Origin: Mesorhizobium sp. WSM3860
GTDB taxonomy: Bacteria > Pseudomonadota > Alphaproteobacteria > Rhizobiales > Rhizobiaceae
Length of the DNA stretch: 64,000 nt
Assembly (NCBI RefSeq): GCF_002294995.1
Contig: NZ_NSGF01000023.1
Location: 1 to 64,000 of the forward strand
Direction of reading: 5' to 3'
Positions 27,523-36,415 of the stretch are shown in pieces (position 1 is the stretch's first letter; the number at the start of each line of letters is the position of its first letter). The notes below the pieces were generated by a model. The model did not search any database. It saw only the letters and a program-made list of their open reading frames with translations, and was not told the DNA's origin. A program made the position numbers and the translations under genes.

Positions 27523-28478
27523 GCGACCGCCTTTCCGGCATCGCCACCGGCGGTCAGCCCGGCATGACCCGAGGTCAGCCCCGGACGGCTGCTGTCGGCG
27601 GTCATCGCCATGTGGACCCGCACGAGCGCCTCGGAGGCGAGGCGGTCGGTATGGTTGACGGTAAAGCTCCAGCCGAGGCGCTTGCACCAGCCGGCCAGTT
27701 CCTGGCGGCGAGCGATATAGAGCAGGCGGTATTCGTCTTTAAGCGTTTCGGCGCGGCCGGCGGTCAGCTTGTCGCCGGTCTCGGGATCGGTGAATTCGGT
27801 GCGGCCGGCATAAGGGAAGGTCTCCTCGGCCGGGTCGGCGACCTCGATCAGATGCGCGCGCACACCGTGACGCGCGAGCACGTCGAGCCAGGCCATGGTC
27901 TCCTCGACCGGGTCGAGGAAGTCGCTGACGATGACGATGTCGCAGAAGCGGCGGATTGCCGAGAGATCGGGCTTGGCCGCCAGGTTGCCGGCATGGCTGA
28001 GCTGGGCCGCGATGCGTTCGGCGCCGTTGCGGGCGGTGAACGGGTCTGTGAGGCCCGGCCAGGCGATGCGCTCGCCGCTGCGCGACAGGAGCTCGGCCAA
28101 CGCAAGCGCCAGCACCAGCGCACGCGATTCCTTGGAAACGCCGGCTCCCGCTGACTTGTAGAGCATGGACGGGGAGGGGTCCGACCAGAGCCAGACGGTA
28201 TGGGCCGCCTCCCACTCGCGGTCGCGCACATATGTGTGGTCGTCGCGGGCTGACCGGCGCCAGTCGATGCGCGAGGCATCGCCTTCGACATAGGGGCGGA
28301 ACTGCCAGAAATTCTCGCCGATGCCGCGCTTGCGGCGGCCATGCCAGCCGGCGATCACCGTGTTGACGATGCGGCGCGCCTCGACCAGCAGATCCGGCAC
28401 CAGAGAGGCCCGCAACCGGCCACGGGCGAGCGCGTCGCGCGTCGCAACCGGTGCCTGGACCTCGCCTATTCGACCCAT
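27519..28478 (-). CDS. DUF58 domain protein
   Basis: 319 aa, cytoplasmic. It has the DUF58 core with FRPYVEGDASRIDWRRSARD and a VWA-like metal site WSDPSPSM (D-x-S-x-S). DUF58 proteins are regularly encoded next to MoxR ATPases and are thought to be part of the complex they act on. It overlaps its neighbours: a shared base at the MoxR stop and an ATGA overlap with the DUF4159 gene. Confidence 0.9.
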   Translation of the reverse strand: MGRIGEVQAPVATRDALARGRLRASLVPDLLVEARRIVNTVIAGWHGRRKRGIGENFWQFRPYVEGDASRIDWRRSARDDHTYVRDREWEAAHTVWLWSDPSPSMLYKSAGAGVSKESRALVLALALAELLSRSGERIAWPGLTDPFTARNGAERIAAQLSHAGNLAAKPDLSAIRRFCDIVIVSDFLDPVEETMAWLDVLARHGVRAHLIEVADPAEETFPYAGRTEFTDPETGDKLTAGRAETLKDEYRLLYIARRQELAGWCKRLGWSFTVNHTDRLASEALVRVHMAMTADSSRPGLTSGHAGLTAGGDAGKAVA

Positions 28479-29482
28479 CAGATGCCTTTTGCCAGTTTCG
28501 CCACCACGTCGCGCACGGATGTGCCTTCGGCGCGGGCGGCGAAAGTCAGCGCCATGCGATGCTGCAGCACCGGCTCGGCCAGGGCACGGATGTCGTCGAC
28601 CGATGGCGCCAGCCTGCCATCATATAGGGCGCGTGCTCGGGCGCACAGGGTCAGCGCCTGGCTGGCGCGCGGACCAGGACCCCAGGCGACATGCTTGTCG
28701 GTGTCGGCAATGCCCTGACCGGGACGAGCCGAGCGTACCAGCTTGAGGATCGCTTCGACGACGGTTTCTGGCACCGGCATGCGGCGGATCAGCGTCTGAA
28801 TCTCCTTCAGCCTGGCCGGCTGCAGCACATTGTCGGCCCTGGCCTCCTCGACGCCGGTGGTTTCGAGCAGGATGCGGCGTTCGGCCTCGATCTCCGGATA
28901 GAGGATGTCGACCTGCATCAGGAAACGGTCGAGCTGGGCTTCCGGCAGCGGATAGGTGCCTTCCTGCTCCAGCGGGTTCTGCGTCGCCAGCACATGGAAC
29001 GGCGAGGGCAGGTCGTGGCGAACGCCGGCAATGGTGACGTGATATTCCTGCATCGCCTGCAGCAGCGCCGACTGCGTGCGGGGCGAGGCTCGGTTGATCT
29101 CGTCGGCCATCAAAAGCTGCGAGAAGATAGGCCCGCGGATGAAGCGGAAGGATCGTTTGCCAAGCTCATCCTGCTCCATCACCTCGGAGCCGAGAATGTC
29201 GGACGGCATCAGGTCGGGCGTGAACTGGATGCGGCGGGAATCGAGGCCGAGCACGATGCCAAGCGTCTCGACCAGCTTGGTCTTGGCGAGGCCCGGCACG
29301 CCGACGAGCAGCGCATGGCCGCCGGCAAGCAGCGCAACGAGCGTGCGCTCGACGACGGCTTCCTGGCCGAAGATCACGCGGCCTATGCCGTCGCGAACCT
29401 TGGAGATGTCCGACAGCGCCTTCTCGGCTTGCTCGATCATCGCCTTGTCGCTCAACGGGCTTTCCTTGATCATCACGCTCAT
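28478..29482 (-). CDS. MoxR-family AAA+ ATPase
   Basis: 334 aa. Walker A is GVPGLAKT near residue 60, Walker B LLMADEINRASPRTQ near 122, sensor-1 ATQNP near 168, followed by EAQLDRF. These are the standard MoxR features. It is predicted to act as a chaperone in maturation of a partner, here the DUF58 and BatA-like proteins in the same operon. The ATG at 29482 has AAGGA about 10 bases upstream, and it is the first gene of the operon. Confidence 0.93.
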   Translation of the reverse strand: MSVMIKESPLSDKAMIEQAEKALSDISKVRDGIGRVIFGQEAVVERTLVALLAGGHALLVGVPGLAKTKLVETLGIVLGLDSRRIQFTPDLMPSDILGSEVMEQDELGKRSFRFIRGPIFSQLLMADEINRASPRTQSALLQAMQEYHVTIAGVRHDLPSPFHVLATQNPLEQEGTYPLPEAQLDRFLMQVDILYPEIEAERRILLETTGVEEARADNVLQPARLKEIQTLIRRMPVPETVVEAILKLVRSARPGQGIADTDKHVAWGPGPRASQALTLCARARALYDGRLAPSVDDIRALAEPVLQHRMALTFAARAEGTSVRDVVAKLAKGI

Positions 29483-29635
29483 GCCGCTCGATCCTTGTGG
29501 TTGGAAATACCGGCTTGCATTCTCGATTCGCAGAATGCCGCGATTCGGCCTCGCCCGGCGCCTGCGATTGAACTTAAATCACAGGCTAGGGCTGACAAGG
29601 CTGACAATCGGGACAACAGTGACTATTTCGTGACC

Positions 29636-30265
29636 ATGACGCATCGCACAGAATCCGGTGAAAAGGGCCTGACCAGCGCCACCGAGGCGCGCGGGCTGGA
29701 GGCGCTGATCTCGCGAGCGGCGCGCGCCGGCAAGGGGCCGGCTCCGGTGGAGCGTTGGAATCCGGACTTCTGCGGCGATCTCGATATGGAGATCAGGGCC
29801 GACGGCACCTGGTTCTATCTGGGCACGCCGATCGGGCGGATGCCGCTGGTGCAGCTCTTTTCCAGCGTCTTGCGCAAGGACGCCGACGGCAAGACTTATC
29901 TGGTGACGCCGGTGGAGCGCGTGGGCATCCGCGTCGTCGACGCGCCCTTCATCGCCGTCGAGATGAACGTGTCCGGGACCGGCCACGGCCAGGTCTTTAC
30001 CTTCCGCACCAATGTCGGGGACGTGGTCACCGCCGGGCCCGGCCATCCGCTGCGCTTCGTCGACGAGGACGCCACCGGCGGGCTCAAGCCCTATCTGCTG
30101 GTGCGCGGGCGGCTGGAAGCCTTGGTGGCGCGGCCGGTGATGTACGAACTGGTCGAGCATGGCGAGGTGATCGACGTCGGCGGCAGGGCAATGTTCGCCG
30201 TCCGCTCCGGCGGCGAAGTCTATCCGATCATGCCGGCCGAAAAGCTCGAGCGGCTAAGCGCGTGA
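29636..30265 (+). CDS. DUF1285 domain protein
   Basis: 209 aa, cytoplasmic. Recognisable DUF1285 sequence is ERWNPDFCGDLDMEIRADGT, then GTPIGRMPLVQLFSSVLRKD and LVTPVERVGI. Function is unknown. In many alphaproteobacteria it precedes a NUDIX hydrolase and cca as here. ATG 29636 is preferred over a GTG two codons earlier; neither has a clear ribosome site. The stop overlaps the ATG of the next gene (TGATG). Confidence 0.85.
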   Translation: MTHRTESGEKGLTSATEARGLEALISRAARAGKGPAPVERWNPDFCGDLDMEIRADGTWFYLGTPIGRMPLVQLFSSVLRKDADGKTYLVTPVERVGIRVVDAPFIAVEMNVSGTGHGQVFTFRTNVGDVVTAGPGHPLRFVDEDATGGLKPYLLVRGRLEALVARPVMYELVEHGEVIDVGGRAMFAVRSGGEVYPIMPAEKLERLSA

Positions 30266-30897
30266 TGGATCAGGTGGCGCCGGTACCGTTCTCGATCGCG
30301 GATTTTCGCGCCCGCGCAGCGGCGCAGGCCGAGGTGCAATACGGCGACGAGTTCGGCGACCACCGCTTCAATCCAGGCCATCCCAGGCTGAAGCATATAA
30401 AACCGTTGCGCGACGCCGCGGTTCTGATCCCGGTCATCGATCATGCCGACGGCGCCACGGTGCTGCTCACCAAGCGGGCCGAGAAGCTGCGCAGCCATTC
30501 CGGCCAGGTCGCTTTTCCCGGCGGCACCATCGATCCGACCGATCCCGGTCCTGAGGCCACCGCGCTGCGGGAGAGCTTCGAGGAGATCGGCCTCGACCGG
30601 GATCACATCGAAATCATAGGCCGCATGCCCGACTATGTCTCCGGCAGCGGCTACCGCATCGTGCCGGTGCTTTCGGTGGTGCGGCCGGGCTTTTCGCTGA
30701 TGCTCAACGCCGACGAGGTCGACGCCGCCTTCGAGGTGCCGCTGCGCTTCCTGATGGACCCTGTCAACCACGCGCGCGACAGCCGCATGTGGAACGACCT
30801 CGAATGGTTCTTCTACGAGATGCCCTATGGCGGCCAGCGGATCTGGGGCGTCACCGCCGGCATCATCCGCACACTCTATGAAAGGCTCTATGCGTGA
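30265..30897 (+). CDS. NUDIX hydrolase (CoA pyrophosphatase-like)
   Basis: 210 aa. The NUDIX box is GGTIDPTDPGPEATALRESFEEIGL, in which the residues G-x5-E-x7-R-E-x2-E-E are seen with the spacing used by CoA pyrophosphatases. The preceding SHSGQVAFPGG matches the NuCoA motif. It likely splits coenzyme A or nucleoside diphosphate derivatives. It starts on the stop of the DUF1285 gene and ends overlapping cca by four bases. Confidence 0.88.
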   Translation: MDQVAPVPFSIADFRARAAAQAEVQYGDEFGDHRFNPGHPRLKHIKPLRDAAVLIPVIDHADGATVLLTKRAEKLRSHSGQVAFPGGTIDPTDPGPEATALRESFEEIGLDRDHIEIIGRMPDYVSGSGYRIVPVLSVVRPGFSLMLNADEVDAAFEVPLRFLMDPVNHARDSRMWNDLEWFFYEMPYGGQRIWGVTAGIIRTLYERLYA

Positions 30898-32162
30898 GCG
30901 CTGAGGTGTCTCTCTCGGGCAGGGCCGATTGGCTGGGCGAAAAGCACCTGCAGAAGCTGCTTGCCGCGCTGAAGGAGGGCGGCGAGGAGGCGCGCGTGGC
31001 CGGTGGAGCGGTGCGTAATGCACTGATCGGCCAGCCGGTCGCCGACATCGACATCGCCACGACGACGGTGCCAGAGGACACGATCCGCCGCGCCCAGGCC
31101 GCCGGCTTCAAGACCGTGCCGACAGGGATCGAGCACGGCACCATCACTGCGATCGCCGGCGGCAAGGCCTATGAGGTCACGACGCTCAGGGCCGACATCG
31201 AGACTGACGGTCGGCGGGCGAAAGTCATCTTCGGACGCGACTGGAAGGCCGACGCGGCGCGGCGCGACTTCACCATCAACGCGCTTTACGCCGAAGCCGA
31301 CGGCGCCATCGTCGATCTTGTCGGCGGCGTCGCCGATATCGAGGCGCGGCGGCTGCGCTTCATCGGCGACCCGGAAGCGCGCATCCGCGAGGATTATCTG
31401 CGCATCCTGCGCTTCTTCCGCTTCTTCGCCTGGTATGGCGATGGCCGGCCCGACGCGGAGGGCCTGAAGGCCTGCGCCAGGCTGAAGGACGGGCTCGGCA
31501 GGCTTTCGGCCGAACGCGTCTGGTCCGAACTGAAGAAGCTGCTTTCGGCGCCCGACCCCTCGCGCGCCCTGCTGTGGATGCGCCAGGCCGGCGTTCTCAC
31601 CGCCGTGCTGCCGGAGAGCGAGAAATGGGGCATCGACGCCATCCACGGGCTGGTCAGGACCGAAAAGGATCTCGGCTGGGATGCCGATCCGCTGCTCAGG
31701 CTGGAGGCCGTCGTTCCGCCGGATGCCGCGCGCATGAAGACGCTTGCTGAAAGGCTGAGGTTTTCGACCGACGAGGGGGAGCGCCTGCGACACTGGGCCC
31801 TGACGGTTCCGCCTGAACCCAAGACGACCGAGACGGAATTGTCGAAGAAGCTCTATTTCGGCGACCGCGAAGGCTTTGTCGATCGGCTGCGGCACGCGCT
31901 CGCCGCCGCGCGGACACGGGCCATCGAGGACAATCGGGCGATGATGGAAGCCGGTGGTTTCTTGCGCCTGCTCGGCTTCGCCTTGAAATGGCAAAAGCCG
32001 ACCTTTCCGATCAAGGGCGCCGACCTGACCGAACTCGGCGCCGCGCCCGGCCCGAAGCTTGGCGCCACGCTGAAGAATCTCGAAAGGGAATGGGTGGATT
32101 CAGCATTCGCCATGGATCGCGGCGCACTGCTCAAACGCGCCGCGCAGGCACTTCAGGCTTAG
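30894..32162 (+). CDS. cca: CCA tRNA nucleotidyltransferase
   Basis: 422 aa, class II nucleotidyltransferase of the poly(A) polymerase/CCA-adding family. The GG-A motif VAGGAVRNAL and catalytic DIDIATTT (D-x-D) lie near residues 38-58. RRDFTINAL follows near 125, then the RRRRR-like flexible region EDYLRILRFFRFFAW. It adds or repairs the 3' CCA end of tRNA. The GTG start at 30894 overlaps the NUDIX stop by four bases, the third coupled gene in the run. Confidence 0.92.
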   Translation: MSAEVSLSGRADWLGEKHLQKLLAALKEGGEEARVAGGAVRNALIGQPVADIDIATTTVPEDTIRRAQAAGFKTVPTGIEHGTITAIAGGKAYEVTTLRADIETDGRRAKVIFGRDWKADAARRDFTINALYAEADGAIVDLVGGVADIEARRLRFIGDPEARIREDYLRILRFFRFFAWYGDGRPDAEGLKACARLKDGLGRLSAERVWSELKKLLSAPDPSRALLWMRQAGVLTAVLPESEKWGIDAIHGLVRTEKDLGWDADPLLRLEAVVPPDAARMKTLAERLRFSTDEGERLRHWALTVPPEPKTTETELSKKLYFGDREGFVDRLRHALAAARTRAIEDNRAMMEAGGFLRLLGFALKWQKPTFPIKGADLTELGAAPGPKLGATLKNLEREWVDSAFAMDRGALLKRAAQALQA

Positions 32163-32186
32163 ATGAGGCCTAAATCGTTGGCCCGC

Positions 32187-33167
32187 TCAGTGTATCGCCA
32201 CTGGGGCCAGGGCACGCGAAAGGCTTGCCTCGCCCTTGCCGTAGACGGAGGGGTCGTAGTTGACCAGCGTGTCGGTGCGAGCCGTGTTGAGCAGGTCATT
32301 GGTGATCTGAACCGGGGTCGCCTTGGTGAATTTGCTGCCGATGATTGCGGCATATCCGGAGATTATCGGCGCGGCGAAGGACGTGCCGTAAAGGCCGGTC
32401 TTGTCCCCTTCGACGCCGACCACCAGGAAGTGGCTCTGCACGGTCGGGTCGGAGCCGGCGTAATTGGAATACCAGGCAAGCTGCGCCTTGTTGGACGTCG
32501 TGCCGTTTGTCGACAGCGCGCCAACAAAGATCGCCGTCGGTTTGCCGATCAGAGCGAGATCGAGATAATCCTGCTGGCCGCTGGTGACGCCGCCGACCGC
32601 GACCGAATCGTTGCCCGCCGCTTTCGAGACGATGGCCGATCCCTTGCTGGCGTAGGAGATGATCGATTGCTCCTCCTTGGCCCAGCCGATCTGGTTCACG
32701 CTGTAACCAGCGTTCGCGTACATGCCGTAGCTGAGGTTGAGCACGTTGCGGCCACTTGCCAGCGGGACGGCCGAACCCGTCGAGAAGTCCTTGGAGCGGA
32801 TGGTCGCCGCAGGAGCGATCATGCTTGCTTCCTCGCGCGTCCACTCTCCGTGCCGCTGGTACCGCGTGCCGATGCCGAAATTGCCGGAAAAGCGCGATGA
32901 ACTGCTGAAGTCGTCGACGATGGTGATGGTGACGCCCTTACCCTTGTAGCCAGCCGCCCACGCGGCGCCGACATCGGGGCTCATCCAGCTCTGCACCGCT
33001 TGTGTCGTTCGCGCAACCGGTATCTTTGCGCTTACGCATATGGACCCGCCGCCGTGGCAGAGTGCGGCCGCCTGGTCGGCGTCGAGAGCTTCCTGCGCCG
33101 ACGCGATGGATGCCGGCAGAATGGTCAGTGCCGCGGCAATGCCGAGCTTCCAGAAATTACCAGACAT
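32187..33167 (-). CDS. Secreted S8 (subtilisin-like) serine peptidase
   Basis: 326 aa with a signal peptide (LGIAAALTILPASIASAQ). The catalytic aspartate is in VTITIVDDFS, the histidine probably in RYQRHGEWTREE (less canonical than HGTHVAG), and the serine in GTSFAAPIISGYAA. It has no obvious pro-domain, so it is small for the family. ATG 33167 has GGGAG seven bases upstream. It follows, in the same direction, a gene for an exported protein with an outer-membrane-like C-terminus, and the two may work as a pair. Confidence 0.82.
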   Translation of the reverse strand: MSGNFWKLGIAAALTILPASIASAQEALDADQAAALCHGGGSICVSAKIPVARTTQAVQSWMSPDVGAAWAAGYKGKGVTITIVDDFSSSSRFSGNFGIGTRYQRHGEWTREEASMIAPAATIRSKDFSTGSAVPLASGRNVLNLSYGMYANAGYSVNQIGWAKEEQSIISYASKGSAIVSKAAGNDSVAVGGVTSGQQDYLDLALIGKPTAIFVGALSTNGTTSNKAQLAWYSNYAGSDPTVQSHFLVVGVEGDKTGLYGTSFAAPIISGYAAIIGSKFTKATPVQITNDLLNTARTDTLVNYDPSVYGKGEASLSRALAPVAIH

Positions 33168-33255
33168 GGTCTTACTCCCGGTCAAAGCAGTAACGAGGAC
33201 GGATGATCGCGAAGTTCGGGAGCAGGAAGATTTCTCATGCGCGGCATCCCGGCGA

Positions 33256-33834
33256 TCAGAAAGTAACACGGTAATTGAGCCACAGGCGCAGCCTTTCGGG
33301 GGTAGCGTTAACCAGATATTTCAGCGTGTCCTCAGGCGCCGTCTCCCCGGCCGCAAGCCGGCAGTTGACGCTGTAGGTGCCCAGTTCCCCGTAGTCGGCC
33401 ACGCAGGGCTTTTCGCTCAGGTTGCCGCCGACGGTCGAGGTCACCGAAAGGGAGAGAGTGCTGTTGAGGCTCGGATGGGTCTGGGTGAGAAAACCGAGCT
33501 TGAGGCTCGGCGCGATGCGGTATTTCTCGGCTCGTTCGCCGGTTCCCACTCCCCACAGAATGCCGCTGTTTTCGGTAAGTTGCGTGAGGAAGTCGACCTG
33601 CATGTCGACCCAATTGCTGTGGTACCAACGATTGAACGAGACCCAGCTCCCGTCCTGCAGCTCATAGCCGCCATTGGCGAGGCCTCTGGCCCGGTCGCTG
33701 AGCCATGACCCCTGGTGGATGTTCACGAGCGACGTGGTCACTTCCTGGGTCATCGCCGGCGAGGCGCCAACGACTACGCACAGCAACAGTGCGGCTGCGC
33801 CGAAACCGTCTCGATTGTTGGATCTTTCGCGCAT
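33256..33834 (-). CDS. Exported protein with outer-membrane barrel-like C-terminus
   Basis: About 192 aa. A signal sequence (FGAAALLLCVVVGASPAMTQ) precedes a mature part with many alternating hydrophobic/polar strands. It ends LRLWLNYRVTF. The terminal phenylalanine with hydrophobic residues at alternate positions is the pattern recognised by the BAM machinery. Two cysteines (KPCVADY, VNCRLAA) may form a disulfide. I do not recognise the family. The ATG at 33834 is used over an upstream GTG. The S8 peptidase gene starts 88 bases downstream. Confidence 0.6.
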   Translation of the reverse strand: MRERSNNRDGFGAAALLLCVVVGASPAMTQEVTTSLVNIHQGSWLSDRARGLANGGYELQDGSWVSFNRWYHSNWVDMQVDFLTQLTENSGILWGVGTGERAEKYRIAPSLKLGFLTQTHPSLNSTLSLSVTSTVGGNLSEKPCVADYGELGTYSVNCRLAAGETAPEDTLKYLVNATPERLRLWLNYRVTF

Positions 33835-34103
33835 GCGCGAAGCACCTCGCCCCACCGGATCCAGACGCGCCTTGTGGCGAACGGCTCCTCGGGCAGCCGC
33901 CGTGGCCGGATCATGCGCGCGACGATCGCATGGAGACCGTTACCGCGGGGTTATCCAAGCCGGTATGAATATAAGTTTTTGCTTGAATTCGGCGAAGCCA
34001 GCCGCTGCCAGCGATGAGACGCAAACGAAGCGAGATGCGCCTGGATGCTGCATCCAATTGGCCGTCTTTGCTGATGGTCGTACGAAAATGGCGACCGGAT
34101 GCC

Positions 34104-34289
34104 TCAGGCCGCGTCGCGGACCTTTTGGATGCGCGAACGGATCGCCTCGATCATGGTCTCGCGGATGATGGTTTCGCCATGGGTTTCACGCATGTGCTCG
34201 ACGGCGCGGCGCATGACCTCGGCTTCCTCCTCGGCGCGCGTGTGCCAATCGCAGCCCGGGACGAGTGTCCCGCATTGGAACTCCTTCAT
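34104..34289 (-). CDS. DUF1059 small protein
   Basis: 61 aa. It begins MKEFQCGTLVPGCDWHTRA and continues with an EEEAEVMRRAVEHMRETHGE helix. The C-x6-C-x-W start with a downstream histidine is the DUF1059 pattern, which may bind a metal. AGGAAA stands before the ATG at 34289. It stands alone between larger gaps. The plus-strand open frame over the same bases is a shadow. Confidence 0.85.
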   Translation of the reverse strand: MKEFQCGTLVPGCDWHTRAEEEAEVMRRAVEHMRETHGETIIRETMIEAIRSRIQKVRDAA

Positions 34290-34614
34290 GGTGTTTTTCC
34301 TTTCCTAGGTCCGGAGCCATGATCCGCTCCAGCTGTTTGTTGCCGTTACGCAATTCCGCATGCAAAGACGCTTCGAATTTTTTCCTGAAATTGCCCCGAT
34401 GGAAAACCATAACACATGTCGCCGGCTTCGGTTGCATTGGAGCCGGTGGCGAATTGTTTTTTCAGGGTCTCCGCGCGAAATGAAAGGCGGAGCATTGCTG
34501 CTCCGCCCGTTGCCACCTGGTTTCCATGAAACGATGAACCGCTCTGCATTTTTGTTTTGACGCAATTCCGGCGGACCGCTTCAACCTTTCTGCAATTGCT
34601 AGCCGTGCGCGCCG
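34290..34614. other. Gap between the DUF1059 and DUF1344 genes
   Basis: About 325 bases with no gene that I can support. It holds the hairpin at 34486-34507, likely the terminator of the DUF1344 gene, and presumably the promoter of the DUF1059 gene. A run of T at 34457-34462 is AT-richer than its surroundings. Confidence 0.5.
34486..34507 (-). terminator. Hairpin terminator downstream of the DUF1344 gene
   Basis: A perfect 9-bp stem (GGCGGAGCA / TGCTCCGCC) with a 4-nt loop. Read on the minus strand it is followed by TTTCATTTC. It lies about 108 bases beyond the stop codon of the DUF1344 gene. Confidence 0.6.
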
Positions 34615-34875
34615 TCACTTCATGATCTTGACAGCCTCGGCAATCTTATCCTTGCCGCTCATATCCCAGGAAACGCGAACCTTCTCGCCCGGCTTGATGC
34701 CCGGGTCCTTGAAGGCCTTGGACAGCGTGAAGGTCGATCCGTTGTCCAGAACAAGGCTCATGGCCGTTCCATCAAAGCTCTTGACCGTGCCCGTGGTGTG
34801 CTTGACCGCGGCGAATGCGGTGCCACCGGAAGCGAGAAAGGCAGCGGTTGCCGCCGTCACAATAAGTTTGCGCAT
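34615..34875 (-). CDS. DUF1344 exported small protein
   Basis: 86 aa with a signal peptide (LIVTAATAAFLASGGTAFAA) and a small beta-barrel-like mature part. TTGTVKSFDGTAMSLVLDNG and KPGEKVRVSWD show the OB-like DUF1344 pattern common in rhizobia. Function is unknown; the location is periplasmic. It has its own terminator-like hairpin. Confidence 0.85.
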   Translation of the reverse strand: MRKLIVTAATAAFLASGGTAFAAVKHTTGTVKSFDGTAMSLVLDNGSTFTLSKAFKDPGIKPGEKVRVSWDMSGKDKIAEAVKIMK

Positions 34876-35118
34876 AGATGCTCTCCTGGAATGCGGGCAC
34901 CGTTTGGGAAGGCACTCCGCTCGATCAGGGCCGTCCGGACGCGTCGGGTCGCGGCTCGTAGCAGTGACGAGCCGCCGGCGCTTCCCGACCCGGCGACCTT
35001 AAATAAATCAATTTTTTCAAAAGCATATTAGACGAAAAAGAAATCTCCCCTGCCACATTGGCGGTCAAAATTCGGCGAATGGGACAGCAATGCGGCTGGC
35101 CTTCCGCTCACCGGATTT

Positions 35119-36066
35119 TTACGGCCACTTTACCTCGGGCGGCAGGCTGGAGAGGATCGAGGCGACATTGCCGCCGGTTTTCAGGCCGAAGATGGTGCCG
35201 CGATCGTGAAGCAAGTTGAATTCGACGTAACGGCCGCGCCGGACGAGCTGTTCCTCGCGGTCGCCGTCGGTCCAGTTCTGGTTGAAATTGCTTCGGACCA
35301 GATGGGAATAGACGACGAGGAAAGAGCGACCGACATCCTGGACGAAGTTGAAATCGGCGTCCCAGTCGCCCTTGCCCTCATCCGAATGCAGCCAGTCGAA
35401 AAAGATGCCGCCGACGCCGCGCGCCTCGTTGCGATGCGGCAGGAAGAAGTACTCGTCGCACCACGCCTTGAATTTCGGGTAATCGGCCACGGCGGCGTTC
35501 TTCTCGCAGGCGAACTGCATGGCGCGGTGGAAGGCGATCGTGTCGGGATCATCCTGGGTACGGCGTCGGTCGAGCACCGGCGTCAGGTCGGCGCCGCCGC
35601 CGAACCAGTGGCGCGTGGTCACGACCATGCGTGTGTTCATATGCACGGCCGGAACGTTGGGGTTCCAGGGGTGCGCGATCAGCGAAATGCCGCTCGCCCA
35701 GAAGCGCGGATCCTCGTCGGCGCCCGGGATCTGCTTGCGGAATTCGGGAGAGAATTCGCCGTGAACGGTCGAGGTATGCACGCCGATTTTCTCGAAGACG
35801 CGGCCGCGCATCATCGACATGGTGCCGCCGCCCCCTTTGCCCTCGTCGCGCTCCCAGGGCGACTTCTCGAAATGCCCGGGCGACCATGCCGATTGCGGTC
35901 CAGTGAGTTCCTGCTCGATCTGCTCGAAGGCGGCGCAGATGCGCTCGCGCAGCGCTTCGAACCAGAGGCAGGCCTTCATCTTCTTCTGCTCGATGTCGTC
36001 AGGCAGGCCCACCGCAATGTCGGATCGTTCCAATTCCGTCTCCAGTCCAGGCGGCTTGCCCGACAA
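35119..36066 (-). CDS. hemF: Oxygen-dependent coproporphyrinogen III oxidase
   Basis: 315 aa. It converts coproporphyrinogen III to protoporphyrinogen IX with O2 in haem synthesis. HemF blocks are clear: KGGGGTMSMMRGRVFEK, HMNTRMVVT, WFGGGADLTP, FFLPHRNEARGVGGIFFD and the terminal GRYVEFNLLHDRGT. The start is a problem: the frame opens with TTG at 36066 and has no good ribosome site, and internal starts would remove expected sequence. The start codon is therefore uncertain although the identity is not. Confidence 0.93.
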   Translation of the reverse strand: MSGKPPGLETELERSDIAVGLPDDIEQKKMKACLWFEALRERICAAFEQIEQELTGPQSAWSPGHFEKSPWERDEGKGGGGTMSMMRGRVFEKIGVHTSTVHGEFSPEFRKQIPGADEDPRFWASGISLIAHPWNPNVPAVHMNTRMVVTTRHWFGGGADLTPVLDRRRTQDDPDTIAFHRAMQFACEKNAAVADYPKFKAWCDEYFFLPHRNEARGVGGIFFDWLHSDEGKGDWDADFNFVQDVGRSFLVVYSHLVRSNFNQNWTDGDREEQLVRRGRYVEFNLLHDRGTIFGLKTGGNVASILSSLPPEVKWP

Positions 36067-36151
36067 ATGACTCGTTTTTTCTGCGCGCGATCCCTAATCT
36101 CTTAAGGGCAAGGGTCAAGTCCTGTCTGACCAAGGTGCAAGGAGTTTGCTC

Positions 36152-36409
36152 GTGCGCACCCCGGCAAGGCCGCCGCTGGATGGCTTGAAGAAGAGGCTGG
36201 AGCGCTCACGGGCCGAGCGCGAAAGAGAGCCGCGCGACGGATTTTTGCGCGAGACTTTCGTACTGCCGCGGCCGGCCGCGCGCCTCAAGGCCAAGGAATG
36301 GTTCGAGCGCTTTCCCAAGCAGGCCTATTGGACCGAGATCGAAAGCTGGTTCGAGCGCCCGGGCGACGTCATCGAATTCACGATGCGACGGCTGCCGGCG
36401 GCGGATTGA
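36152..36409 (+). CDS. Small conserved-looking protein of unknown function
   Basis: 85 aa, cytoplasmic, basic in the first half and aromatic in the second (AKEWFERFPKQAYWTEIESW). The GTG at 36152 is chosen because AAGGAG is seven bases upstream; a TTG at 36146 would be too close. It is divergent from hemF and ends six bases before the convergent soxR stop. No family recognised. Confidence 0.55.
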   Translation: MRTPARPPLDGLKKRLERSRAEREREPRDGFLRETFVLPRPAARLKAKEWFERFPKQAYWTEIESWFERPGDVIEFTMRRLPAAD

Positions 36410-36415
36410 AAATCC

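Noticed and set aside
34014..34322. Plus-strand 102-codon open frame
   Set aside because: It overlaps the DUF1059 gene on the other strand, which has a family match and a ribosome site.
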